A program made the translations under genes and the position numbers. A DNA stretch of 64,000 nucleotides from Clusia tigrina (lineage: Eukaryota > Arthropoda > Insecta > Diptera > Clusiidae). A model generated the notes under the pieces. That model made no database searches. It was given only the letters and a program-made list of their open reading frames with translations, and was not told the origin of the DNA. This document shows, in pieces, positions 53,969 to 63,860 of this stretch. Position 1 is the stretch's first letter. Each line of letters begins with the position of its first letter. The DNA lies in the NCBI GenBank assembly GCA_920105625.2, contig OV050030.1, forward strand, positions 319,910,368 to 319,974,367, given 5' to 3'.

Positions 53969-55463
53969 TGTAATGACTCTTTTCGCGGGGTAAGCTGGCC
54001 GGATTTCCGTTATACAGAAAATATTTAAAAGAGTCAAAAACTTGTTTACGTTGATTAATGTTTTAAATTTATTTATTAGTTAAGAGCCAAACTACGGATA
54101 ACACAGTTGAATTTTTTTTATTGTCTTAAATAACACAGTTGAATTTTTTTTCCCTAAATGTTTGTCAACTTTGTTATACGAGAATGGCGCTTGTAGCCTC
54201 TTTTAGATTTCAATTAGTTTTCTGTAGCATTTGTCAATTTGGGTTTCTAGCAGAGAATCGATTATAAACCATAAACTCACTTAAATTCCCCCTAGCTTCT
54301 GTAGCGTTTGTCAATTTGGGTTTCTAGCAGAGAATCGATTATAAACCATACATTCTTTTAGATTCCCCCTAGCTTCTGTAGCGTTTGTCAATTTGGATTT
54401 ATAGCAGAGAATCGATTATAAACCAAAAACTCTTTTAGATTCTCAACTTGTCTCTGTAGCGGTTGTCAATTTCAGTATAACTGCTGAAGTCCGAAAAATT
54501 GTCCGTCATTTTGTATTCGTGGACTACTGATGACGGAAATAGCTTAGTGTTATACGTCTTGGTTGCTTGTTGCAGAAAAAGAAGCTGAGTTGTCGGTGCT
54601 CCTGCTTTTATGTTCCACCTTCAATGTAGATCATGCAATGAGTGTGGTTGTGCGGGAACTGTTGTTTGTTGTGGCATATATCTGCTAACTCGAGTTGTTG
54701 CACTGTTTCCCGCATTTTTCATATTGTTTGGATTTGACCTTGGGCCATGTTGTTGTTTTTTTACTCACTGTTGTTGTTCTAAGTTCTTGTCGTTGGGCCA
54801 CCTTCAATGTTGTGTTGTTGTTCCTTGTCTTGATTGTTGTTGTTGCTACTTGTCCTTGGGCCACCTTCAGCACTTTGTTGATATTTTATATCGCGTGAAA
54901 TATTTGGGAATATTAAATATTTTGGAGATAATTTGTTTCCTGCTTTTTCTTTGTGCTTTGCTTTCATTTTTTGGATGTTGCTAGTGGGTTATTTGTCGAG
55001 GTAATGCATTCGGTAACTTTTGTCGAACTCTCTTGTTGTGAACTCATTTCGTTGTGTTAGGCACTGTTGTTGTAAAGCGCTTTGTTTTAACTGTGGTCAG
55101 CCGGTTGCACGATTGTTTGTGCAATATGTTCCCTCTGTTATCGTACGCAGTTGTCTTCGTTCCATGAATCACAGGGTTCTACTATGTCGCTTGATATTGT
55201 GGCCGTGTCTTCTGTTCTTCCAACGTAGCGTATAACATTTGTTGTTGGTAGAGTTACTATGGTGGGAGGTTCCTTAGACTCAGTTCGATGATGGCTGATG
55301 CACCAAATATGCTGGCGGGTGTGCTTTGTAATAACTATTTACGTGTAAATTTTGGGGTTGATTGTTTAAGCACATGGCCCCCATATTAATATACACTTTT
55401 GGGTGCGTTATGGCAAAAGTAAATATGTATGAGCAAATTTACGCCTAAAATTTGCTCCTCACA
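53969..55463 (-). repeat. 3' LTR of the truncated gypsy element
   Basis: A 1495-bp segment whose - strand begins TGTGAGGAGCAAATTT and ends AGAGTCATTACA. It contains about three and a half 77-bp tandem units (54221-54480) and TTGTTGTTG runs (CAACAAC on -), as in the other LTRs of this type. The start closely resembles that of the solo LTR at 52646 and can fold into the same hairpin. Confidence 0.7.
54221..54480. repeat. Tandem repeat, 77-bp units, in the gypsy LTR
   Basis: Units begin at 54221, 54298, 54375 and 54453 with TCTGTAGC and contain AGAGAATCGATTATAAACC. The fourth is partial. They lie near the 3' end of the LTR (in - orientation). Confidence 0.85.
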
Positions 55464-55929
55464 TATCCTCTTCATTTTGCGGACGATAGAAGATTGCTAC
55501 CTTCGCTGCCAGAGGGTGCTTTTGTAGGCTCCTCGCTGGAATCGGATTATTTTATTTGCTTCAGGTACCTTCTCTCGCAGTTGCTGCACTAAAGTTTGGG
55601 GTGATCCGACCCCTTTTGGTCCAGCGAATTCTGCTGCGTATTCAAACGTGGTGTCTGGCCAGCATATCTTGTTTTGTGGTGTGTGGGCTTCCTCTGGTCC
55701 TTTGTGCTTCTTCCAGGTACCTCCGCACGTACTATCAGGGCCTGATGAGTCCCGTCGTTTGGGGTATTCCAATTTTGCGAGCAGCGTGTCTGGTCTATTA
55801 CGTAGGGCCGATGGTGTTGGTGCTGCGCCATGCCGAGTTCCTCGTGCCAGTTGTTTCAGGATGCGAGTGTTGGGTGTACAATTTTTTCGGTGGCGTCTCT
55901 GGGGACCTGCACTTATACTGCTCTTGCAG

Positions 55930-56377
55930 TTATTGCCTGTGCACGTTTGCCTCATGTTCCAGTGGTCTGCGGTTGCAGCAGTCGAAGAGTAGTAAAGTGG
56001 TTCTTTTTCGGTCCTCTGCGGCTGCTCCGGGGATCGCAAGGTACCAATGTTGACCTTCATTGATGGGGACCAGAATGAATTGTTTCTTGAATACATTCTG
56101 CCCCTTCGACCATCGACTCACCCGGGAATGACGTTGTACTGCTGTGGCGTCGTGTCAGCTGCGTATAAAAGTGGGAGCTGAATATGAGGACATGGTCTCT
56201 CTGCTGTTGTGGTATCAGATTCGCTGGAATCCGCTTCAAATATAAGTCCACCAGGATGTCGTTGAGGACCTGCCTCTCCTGCAGTCGAGCGATGTCGTTT
56301 TTTCTTAGTGCTTCTGGATACAACACCAGTATTTCCTCCTGGTTGTCTTCTATGGAGTCCTCGTCGGATGTGATGTC
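55930..56377 (-). pseudogene. SENP/Ulp1-like (SUMO protease, C48) segment fused after a gypsy integrase
   Basis: In the same frame as the integrase (residues about 110-186 of the frame starting at 56704) the protein becomes acidic (ITSDEDSIEDNQEE). It then reads LQERQVLNDILVDLYLKRI and LIFSSHFYTQLTRR. After a frame change the next segment (56121-55930) reads VFKKQFILVPINEGQHWYLA and TLLLFDCC. These correspond to the LNDviIdFYL, hIFSSfFY.qLTRR, wtk..diF.kdfi.vPin..HWyl and lLv.DS motifs of Ulp1/SENP proteases, closest by eye to the SENP6/7 kind. The catalytic His (QHW) and Asp are visible. The Cys-containing motif (DCG) was not found downstream. Peptidases of this family remove SUMO from proteins; this one is incomplete. 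Confidence 0.7.
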
Positions 56378-57146
56378 GATGCAAATGCGTGCGCATGGTA
56401 CGGTCTCCCAATAGGTCATCCCACTTTCGTTGCTGTTTACTGGCGTATTGGGCGACCGTTCGGCGGCATTTTCCTGTGGTGTGTAGGATGCGGTAACCTG
56501 GTGATTGATACCGTAGACTCCGACAAAGCCCTGAGAAGACTTGCTTGAGAACTGCGAACCGTTGTCCGTCAACAAGACCTTTGGGACCCCGAAACTGGCT
56601 AAGATGCGCTCCTGAAAGGCCCATTGTAGGGTATCGGTGGTGGCCTTCCGAAGAGGCGCCACCTCTGTCCATTTTGAAAACTTATCATGGAAAACTAGTA
56701 CCATTGTGCTTCCATGCTTTTAGCGGGGTAGGGGTCCAACAAAATCCGAGCACAATATGTCCCACGTCTCCAGGGGTATTTGTGTCAACATGTTGTTGTT
56801 GGATGGGCTTATATTCCTGGCACAGTGTACACTGACGAGCATAGCGGCTGGTGTCCCTGAACAGTCCTGGCCAATAGTACCTGTTACCAATTCGGGGTAT
56901 AGTGTTTCGGATGCGTAGGTTTCCTGCGGTTGGCGTGTCGTGGTTCTCTGGTAAAATGCGCATCCTCAGAGTCCTATGTACGGATAGCATGCGTGGTGTA
57001 CAGTCCTCATCACCCGTGCGATTTGGTATATGGAGATACAGGTGTCCGTTTTCCAAGATGTAGTCGGAGAATTTAGCCGGGTTGGCAAGTGCTTCTCTTT
57101 TCCGCTTGAGCCACCACTTACAATTTTGTTCTGCCTGGTCCTGCAC
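56378..57146 (-). pseudogene. Gypsy integrase
   Basis: The frame 57146-56685 carries the zinc-binding N-terminus (LPENHDTPTAGNLRI, then CTLCQEYKP). The frame from 56704 carries the core: VFHDKFSKW (first Asp), LLTDNGSQFSS (second Asp) and YTPQENAAER (Glu). It continues to TYWETVPCARIC, where a normal gypsy integrase would go on, but here the SENP-like segment starts. Two frames overlap at 56685-56704, so one shift separates the zinc part from the core. Confidence 0.75.
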
Positions 57147-58272
57147 GGTGACAGTGCATGCAGTTTCGACCGGAGTAGTTTAGTTCGGCTCCTTGCAGGT
57201 GTCTGCTAGCGTATGCTATCACCCGCTCAGCCCCCTCGATCTCCTGCGTAAGCACTGATCGCAACCCGTTGTCACTGGCGTCGGTCTGGAGCGTGAACGT
57301 TTGACTAAAGTCTGTACAGGCAAGGATCGGAACTTCCGTTAATCGTTTTTTCAATAATTCAAAGGTCTCCTGTTGCTCGGTACCCCATTGGAACTGTTTT
57401 CCTTTCTTTAGTAGCACAATTAAAGGGTGTACTGCTTTTGCAAAGGCGGGTACAAAGGGCGATACCACGATGTGATACCCAAGCAGCGGCGTAGCTGTCG
57501 TATATTCTCGAGTGGTTGTAGCTCCCGTATGGCAGCGATTATATCTTGGTCGGTATGTATGCCTTTGTCGGTGATCACGTGTCCCAGATATTTCAGATCC
57601 TTCCGAAAGAATGCACACTTCTCTAGGTTTAATTTTAAGTTTGCCTCCCTCAACCGTCGGAATACTTCCTGCAGGTTCCTCGTGTGCTCCTCTAGATATC
57701 TGCTTGCGACAATGATGGTAAAGAAGGTAGGCAAACGCGTGTTGGTCCATGTCGTGGCCAATAAGTTGATCCAGTGCTCTCTGAAACATTGCTGATGCGG
57801 ATTGCAGTCCGAAAGCGCTAACACGTCGCTGGAAAAGGCCTCTCCCGGGTACCGTGAAGTCTGTATATTGCTTGCTGTGCTCCTCCATTGCTATCTGCCA
57901 ATACCCATTTTTCAGATCGAGACTAATGATGCATGAAGCCTCACGTTTTCGGTCTAAGATGTGGTGGATCTGCGTCGGGTATGGACCTGGCGTTGAGTTA
58001 CCGATAGTGGATGCACAAATGCCATTTCCCATCCCGTTTTCTGACTAGCACAATCGGTGCCCTATGGGGGCTATGCGAGGGTTCGATACAGCTATCAAAT
58101 CATTCACTTCCTTTAGCTATCAAATCGTCCACTTCCGCACCAATTATTTCTTGCTGCGCTGAATTTCTCGGGTAGTATAGCTGTTTGGTCGCGCATCACT
58201 ATTTTGTGGCTTGTGAGATTGGTCACGCTTGGCCCGTCTGTGAATTTAGCCAACTCTATGTGTTTTAGTGGC
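57118..58272 (-). pseudogene. Gypsy reverse transcriptase and RNase H
   Basis: RT motifs are IHHILDRKREASCIISLDLK, then NGYWQIAMEEHSKQYTDF and VPGRGLFQRRVSAFGLQSA (57990-57790). Here HAFAYLLYHHC replaces the YLDD active-site region, showing a break there. An overlapping frame (57824-57420) continues with LKYLGHVITDKGIHTD. RNase H follows: TFTLQTDASDNGLRSVLTQ, then VIAYASRHLQGAELNYS (57310-57180). The N-terminal ELAKFTDGPSVTNL (58265-58220) is the usual RT leader of this group. Confidence 0.75.
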
Positions 58273-59771
58273 AAGTGAACTGAATATGTACCAGAGTCCC
58301 AGCGAATGAAATTTGCAACAAAATGCTTCTCACAATCGAGCTTCTCCTTGGTGGTTTCTGTAGACATATCAAGATGATTTTAAACCTCCCAAAACTTAGA
58401 AACCAAATCGTTTAAGTAATAGTCTGAAGAAGGCAGGAGCATTTATTTGTCACCACTATTGCCAAGAAAACGAAATAGTCGTTACTTTTATTTTCAGATT
58501 CAGGCTCGGAGTGCGATGCAGCAACGAGAGCGGTATGCACAGAAGCAGAGGTGGTATTTTTTGCGAGAGTGGCACCAGCGGCTGAAGAGGTAGACTGCAG
58601 GATAGAAAGCGCGATAGGGGGTGGATAGGGCTCCTAGGTGGGGTGAGGCTACGGATGAAAAAATCGAATTTTGCGCAGATGGACCTGGTGCATCTAAATG
58701 GAGGATAGTATTGTGCTTCAGATGTCAATGACGAATAGCATTTTTTCATTCCATGGCCCTTGTGCAGTCAATTTGAACATAATTGATGCCTTATTTAAAA
58801 CGATCAGCGGGCAGAAGAGACAGAAATTGTGGGCAGCTATTAACTGCATGTGAGTCAGAGTTGCATATTCTGAAATTTTGGAATTTTGTGGATAATTTTT
58901 TCTTATGGTTAGTGTTTTGATGTAATTTATCTTCCACCTGCTTGTTTGGTGCTTGCGTTACTAAAGCACATTTCAAATTTTCCATTATATGACACATTTT
59001 TCCAGAAACGCAGCCGTCGACTCCCAAGTTGGTATAATATTGACAGGTTCCGTCTCATCCCACTATGTTTGCGTCAAGCTTGCGATCGATGATGCAAATG
59101 AGAAGGCAATCTGCGATTTGCTCCTTCGTACCCATAGTGAGTAACGCACGCAAATGGGAATTGACGCTGTCGATTATATTCCGCAAGGTCGCCACTGATC
59201 CTGCTTCTGCACTGTGTAAACCGACGATTTCTCTAATATGAGCCTGAAAATTAAGACGATTATTATCAAAAAGTTTTTTTTATAAATCAATGGCCTTGGC
59301 GTAGTTCGGCCCGCTGATCTCTAATGAACGAATTGTATTTAGAGCAGAACTGTCAAGGAGTAACCTGAGGAGATGGAATTTTTCAAATTGGTTAAGACCA
59401 AATCGCTATCAATAACTGTCTCAATGGCATAACAATCGGGCCAATCAGTGTACACACCGGTAAATTTTGGTATTTGTAATGCAAACAAACGCGTCTGCGG
59501 AGGAGCAATGATGAACTAAGGATGTGAATATTCCGCTGACGAATGACAAACCAATGTAGATGAACGCGAATTTGATTCGCGGAGCGAAATTTGTAACTGG
59601 TTAATTTGTGTTTTAGCATTGATTTATATCGAAGATGCTTCATTTGATGTAGAGCTCCCAATTTCATCGAAGTCTTCTTGCTTGATATTCTACTGAACAA
59701 TTCTAAATTCTTTGTAAAGTGCTTCCAGCTTGTATTTTTGGGATTCCGTCCTTTATGGTCTTATGTTGCAT
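58273..59771 (-). pseudogene. BEL gag and linker to pol
   Basis: ATG at 59771. The - strand reads KYKLEALYKEFRIV (N-terminal coil), QIPKFTGVYTDWPDCYA, RLLLDSSALNTIRSLEISG and NYAKAI, all BEL gag hallmarks. The frame 59027-58791 follows, with the knuckle CNSDSHAVNSCPQF. Further on come DAPGPSAQ- and Ser-rich linker sequence, and DCEKHFVANFIRWDSGTYSV (58330-58280), the start of BEL pol. Frequent shifts break it. The last frame runs straight into gypsy RT at about 58272. Confidence 0.7.
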
Positions 59772-60226
59772 ATTTAGCGAATATCGACTTCTTTAGAAAC
59801 CGTTAATTATAATAACTACAAACTCAGAATAGCTTACGAATGAGAGAAACAATTTTTTGTTTTGTAGTGTCTGTACGCATGTTGTGCTTAACATGACCGC
59901 GTGTATGCAAGCCGTAGCGTTTTGCCTCATTTCTAGACGTTATATCCACACCCTTAAGGGATTCCTTACAAATTAGGGCGACCCATTATCATTTAAAGTC
60001 AGGGCGTTTAATGATTGATATTCAAAATGAAACATAACATGGCGATCCTGCCCCAACGAGCCTGTTGAAGCGTATTATGCTAAACAGTACTAAATGACGC
60101 AAGGGGAAATTTACCTTTCTTTTATAAATGGGAGGGCAGAAGACAAAAAAGCGCCACCACCACCTTAACCAAAACCGAAAAAAAGAAGGAAGGAAGAATT
60201 GATAAGGAAACTAAAGAATCTCAAAG

Positions 60227-60370
60227 ATGGGCCAAAAGCAGTCGAAGACAGGAGAAATAATTATAGCCCCGAACAACAACAACGCTGCCACCCAATCAAT
60301 AGCACAAGATGACAACTCTACTATTAAGATATTTCTATTGTTATTAGCCACTAGCACTAATTTTACGTAA
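60227..60370 (+). CDS. Small ORF with an N-myristoylation-type start, 47 aa
   Basis: ATG at 60227, stop TAA at 60368. It begins MGQKQSKTGEIIIAPN and ends in a hydrophobic stretch (IKIFLLLLATS). Gly-2 and Ser-6 fit an N-myristoylation signal. Some insect gypsy-group elements (412, mdg1 and relatives) have short ORFs upstream of gag, and this sits where such an ORF would. It could also be a 3'-truncated remnant of a longer membrane protein. I cannot name it. Confidence 0.35.
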   Translation: MGQKQSKTGEIIIAPNNNNAATQSIAQDDNSTIKIFLLLLATSTNFT

Positions 60371-60732
60371 AATTCAAATTAAAATCATTACAAACAATTT
60401 TTTAAACGTCTAATACGCAATAGCACAGACATTCTATTTAAAGTATGATTAATTTTCCTTAATTAAAATAAACTTTTTACATATCTCTGTAATATTTCAT
60501 AACAAATTGCACTATTTTGGAAAAAAACCCAATGTTGTTAGAACATGCCGTAGTGATAATCAAGAAACTTAGAAAGAGTCCTACACGCACCTATACTTAT
60601 AAATACAGTAGCAGACACTCTGCAGCAATTAGAGCTAATTCGGTTAAACCTAGGAAGCACCACCGAAGTGCACCAATTTAACTCACTAATAAACTGATAA
60701 ATTTCTTAGTAATAGAAAAAGTCGAAAACAAA

Positions 60733-61320
60733 ATGACTACTCTCGCACCTTCGCCTTCATCTTCACCAACTTATGTTATACCTTTCATTTTAATGGCAAG
60801 CCATTACATGTAACTAAATTCATTGGCCTGGTAGACTTTTCTGCAAAGGCACTTCTTACATACCTACGCTTGTAGATTTTATATACAACACAAAGTTTTC
60901 CGATTGAGTCCGTAATAATTTACTAGTTGAACCAAAAGAACAGGATGTTGATCAACTAATAGACATACTGAATAAAAACTTCAAAATACACCATAACGTA
61001 AATAAAATACAAGCAGATCTTACTTCTGTGTGTCAAGGTAAAATTATTATTATTATTATTAATTGTATCAATATGCTACAAGAATAGAAACCCTAATTTC
61101 AGCTCTGAGTAATATACAAATTAGTGAGCAAAATAATAAAATTAACCGATCAGTTAGGCCTTTCAACATTTAAAAAGGGTTTAAGCAGCAACCTGAAGGG
61201 CACGATAATAACACCTAGACCACATACGTTAGCAGAAACAATTCAAATAGAAAACAGAGATAGAAACAGAAAATATTCCAAATGCACGATATGGCACAAC
61301 AAATACATTCAATATAAATA
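60733..61320 (+). pseudogene. Gypsy (+) gag remnant
   Basis: ATG at 60733 (MTTLAPSPSSSPTY) opens a frame soon broken by stops. The C-terminal part (61124-61320) reads LGLSTFKKGLSSNLKGTI and RPHTLAETIQIE, the end of a gypsy capsid domain. The AT-rich middle (60860-61110) is decayed. Asn/Lys-rich sequence follows to about 61550. Confidence 0.5.
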
Positions 61321-61599
61321 GGCAAAAGAATACACACAAATATCGAAACTGGACAGACAAGCGACAAGGAAATTATACTAAAAACAATAAAAAACAATAT
61401 ACCAAATGAAAACGCAGACAGACGAAAAAACGAACAAAATATCCAGTGTCGCAGAAACTACAATAACTACAATGGTAGGCAGCAAAACAAACAAAAGAAT
61501 TTTAGGCAGGAAAATTGCTCTACCCCCAGCTAAAGCAGTCCGGGTAAAATGGAAAAAAATACAGAAAACACTGTGAATGCTGAATATGAAATAAATTCC

Positions 61600-63460
61600 A
61601 TAAACTTAGATACGAACTCCAATTATATAGATATAAAAGTATCAGATAGAACTTTAAAATTTTTAGTAGATATTTGAATAATAAAAAAAGAACATGTCAA
61701 GCGAAAAGATATAGAAAGAAAGAAATTAATTTCGATTAAGGGTATATTAGATAAAATGCCTTCCATTTTAGGCTTAGAGTATTAGAGCTTAGTGTAGAAA
61801 ATCAAACATTTGTACATAAACCTCAAGTAGTAGGTAATAAAATACCGCTAGCAACAAATGACATATTAGGAAGAGATTTCCTCATTAAATTTAGATGTAA
61901 GCTAGATTACGAAGCCGGCACATTACAAACTCATATAAATGATGAGCAAGTCACCTTGCCAATTTACACACAGGTAAAAATAGCTAACACACTTGCAATA
62001 CAACGAAGAACTCAAATCGAATACACACTAACAGCTCAAATAGCGGAAGACAGCTTAGTACATAGCAAGGAGATAGCAAATGGTGATTTTGTTTCTAATA
62101 CACAATACCCAAGGATGGACATAAACACATCCAAATTATTAATACAACAAATTCATAAATCACCTTAAAAAACATTTCACTCACAATAGAACCAATAACA
62201 AATTTTTATGTTGTGGAAAGAAAAAATTTTAAAGCAAATAATGCTAGATTTACAAAAATCAAAGACCTTTTGAAACTCGACAAACTAGGCGGCAAACAAA
62301 AAACTGCAATAATTGATATCTGTGATATATATCAGGATATTTTTTACCTAGAAAGAGACCCGCTTTCGGCAAACAATTTTTTCGAACAGAGCGTATCCAC
62401 CATAAATGGCACTCCTGTATACATTAAAAACTAGAGACTACCATATTTGCAAAAGGATGAGGTAGTCAGGCAAGTGCACGAACAATTACAAAATGACATT
62501 GTTTAACCTTCTGTTCGTCCTTACAATTCACCCCTGCAAGTTGTTCCAAAAAAGAGCAAAAATGATGAAAGAAAATGGAGGTTGGTCGTTGATTTCCGAG
62601 CACTAAACAAAAAGATAGTTGATGACAAGTTTATACTAACTCGTTTTGATGATGTGCTTGACAAATTAAATAGAGCAAAATGTTTCTCAACCCTTGACAT
62701 TACCAACTCTTTTTATCAGATTTCTCTTGAACCAAAATACTTTTCGTTAACAGCATTTTCAACCATTTCATGTCACTTTCATTTCAAACTTGCATTGAAC
62801 AGCTCTACAAACAGTCTCCAATGCATGCCATCACTTGCTCTAAGTGGACTCCAGGAGTCAGCATTTCTTTGTGTTGATGACATCATTGTGTTTGGCTCTA
62901 ACCTTAGAGAATACAAAAAAATCTAATTAAAGTATTAGAAAAACTACAACAGAATAACTTAAAACTAAATCCAGCAAAAGGTAACTTCTTAAAGTCTGAA
63001 GCAGTATACTTGGGACATTTAATAACTGCTGACGGTATTGCTACGGATCCGAGCAAAAATGACGGTATTAAGAACTACCCAAAGCCTATAAATGATTCGC
63101 TGCATTTTGTAATTATTTTTGAGATTTGCCAACAATTTTGCTGACATTGCGATACCATTATACACACTTTTAAAGAAAAATTCAATATTCCATTGGGATG
63201 ATAAATGTGAATCTGCATTCCAAACACAAAGCAGAAATTAATATCTCCTTCTATACTCAGCTACCCAGATTTCTCTAGAACTTTCATACTCACCACTGAT
63301 GCGTCCAATCATTCATAGGGTGCAATCTTGTCGCAAGGAGAGGTTGATAAAGACAAACCAATCGCTTACGAAACTAGAGCACTCAATAAGCATGAATTGA
63401 ATAAACCAGTGATTGAGAAGGACCTTTGGCAATACACTGGGGTATTAATTATTTTTAAAA
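61600..63460 (+). pseudogene. Gypsy (+) protease, reverse transcriptase and RNase H remnants
   Basis: Protease-like sequence (YIDIKVSDRTLKFLVD, then a stop where the DTGA motif should be) leads to ILGRDFLIKFRCKLDYE (61868-61917). RT begins near 62430 (RLPYLQKDE) and reads RAKCFSTLDITNSFYQISL (first Asp, 62670-62730) and FLCVDDIIVFG (62866-62900), where the usual Tyr of YVDD/YLDD is Cys. Then NLKLNPAKGNF and YLGHLITADGIATD follow (62960-63045). RNase H shows IAYETRALNKHELN (63360-63400). Many stops break it. Confidence 0.65.
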
Positions 63461-63479
63461 AGTATGCTACCAAAGATCA

Positions 63480-63860
63480 TAAATGTTGTAACAAGAGCAA
63501 TACATGGAAAGAAATCACACTTCCCAATAAGAAGCAGTTTCATCTTCTCTGTTGCGGCAAAATTGTTTCCCACCTTAACAGTTATCCTCTCAAAACTTTT
63601 TCCACCAATACATTTTTTATCTTTAAAATTGAGAGTCCTCGCGTTTCATCGGCATATTATTCAGATCATATTCTTTAATTAAATCTGGTCCAATATTTTT
63701 GACCCAATTGTCAGAAGTCTGTAGATTCATGTCAGCACCCTCACCGCAAACGACTTTTCCGATAATATTATGCCTTTTTAAAACTTGTGCAAGCATCCAT
63801 TACTTGGTACAAGGTGTGTGTGACCTTATGCTTCTAGAAATGCAAGGAGCGAGAGCACTG
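63480..63860 (-). pseudogene. Tigger/Tc5-type (CENP-B-like) transposase fragment
   Basis: On -, reading from 63860, WMLAQVLKRHNIIGKVVCGE (end of a Tc5-type helix-turn-helix) is followed by NWVKNIGPDLIKEYD. After a shift comes YADET (for the NADE of DDE_1 proteins), then CIGGKSFERITVKVGNNF and ATEKMKLLLIGKCDFFPC (63590-63490). These match the order K..C.GGK..KERiTv...N..G.EK..LLVIGKS in pogo/Tigger/jerky proteins. The C-terminal catalytic half is absent. Confidence 0.6.

Larger units (their letters stand above)
53969..58272 (-). mobile_element. 5'-truncated gypsy element (Osvaldo/Ulysses-like) in BEL
   Basis: On - it has RT, RNase H, integrase, a SENP/Ulp1-like segment and a 3' LTR (55463-53969). 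The 3' LTR end (TGTAATGACTC on +) matches the reverse complement of the LTR1 end in pattern, so the two are related families. A 5' LTR and gag are absent. The first readable residues (ELAKFTD...) join BEL sequence at about 58272. GTAC at 53965-53968 may be one half of a target duplication. Confidence 0.75.
49660..59771 (-). mobile_element. BEL/Pao LTR retrotransposon, in pieces
   Basis: On the - strand the order is gag (59771-58400), linker (58400-58272), RT N-terminus (53968-53637), RT C-terminus and A17-type region (52645-51950), RNase H-like and integrase region (51014-50289), and the integrase C-terminal domain (50290-49660). It is interrupted by a 5'-truncated gypsy (53969-58272), a solo LTR (52646-53632) and a mariner (51017-51947). 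The LTRs are not delimited. Confidence 0.75.
60030..63460 (+). mobile_element. Decayed Ty3/gypsy element on + (possibly 412/mdg1-like)
   Basis: Putative LTR end ...ACATAACA with an adjacent TGGCGATCCTG primer-site-like word (60040-60050), a small ORF (60227-60370), gag remnants (60733-61320), protease (about 61600-62150), RT (62540-63060) and RNase H (63250-63430). No LTR pair was delimited. Group membership is a guess from the leader layout and the RT sequence. Confidence 0.55.

Noticed and set aside
55556..56053. Long + strand frame of 165 codons
   Set aside because: It lies opposite the SENP-like segment and element 3' end. The protein is Val/Cys-rich without any recognisable domain, and its reverse strand explains the sequence.
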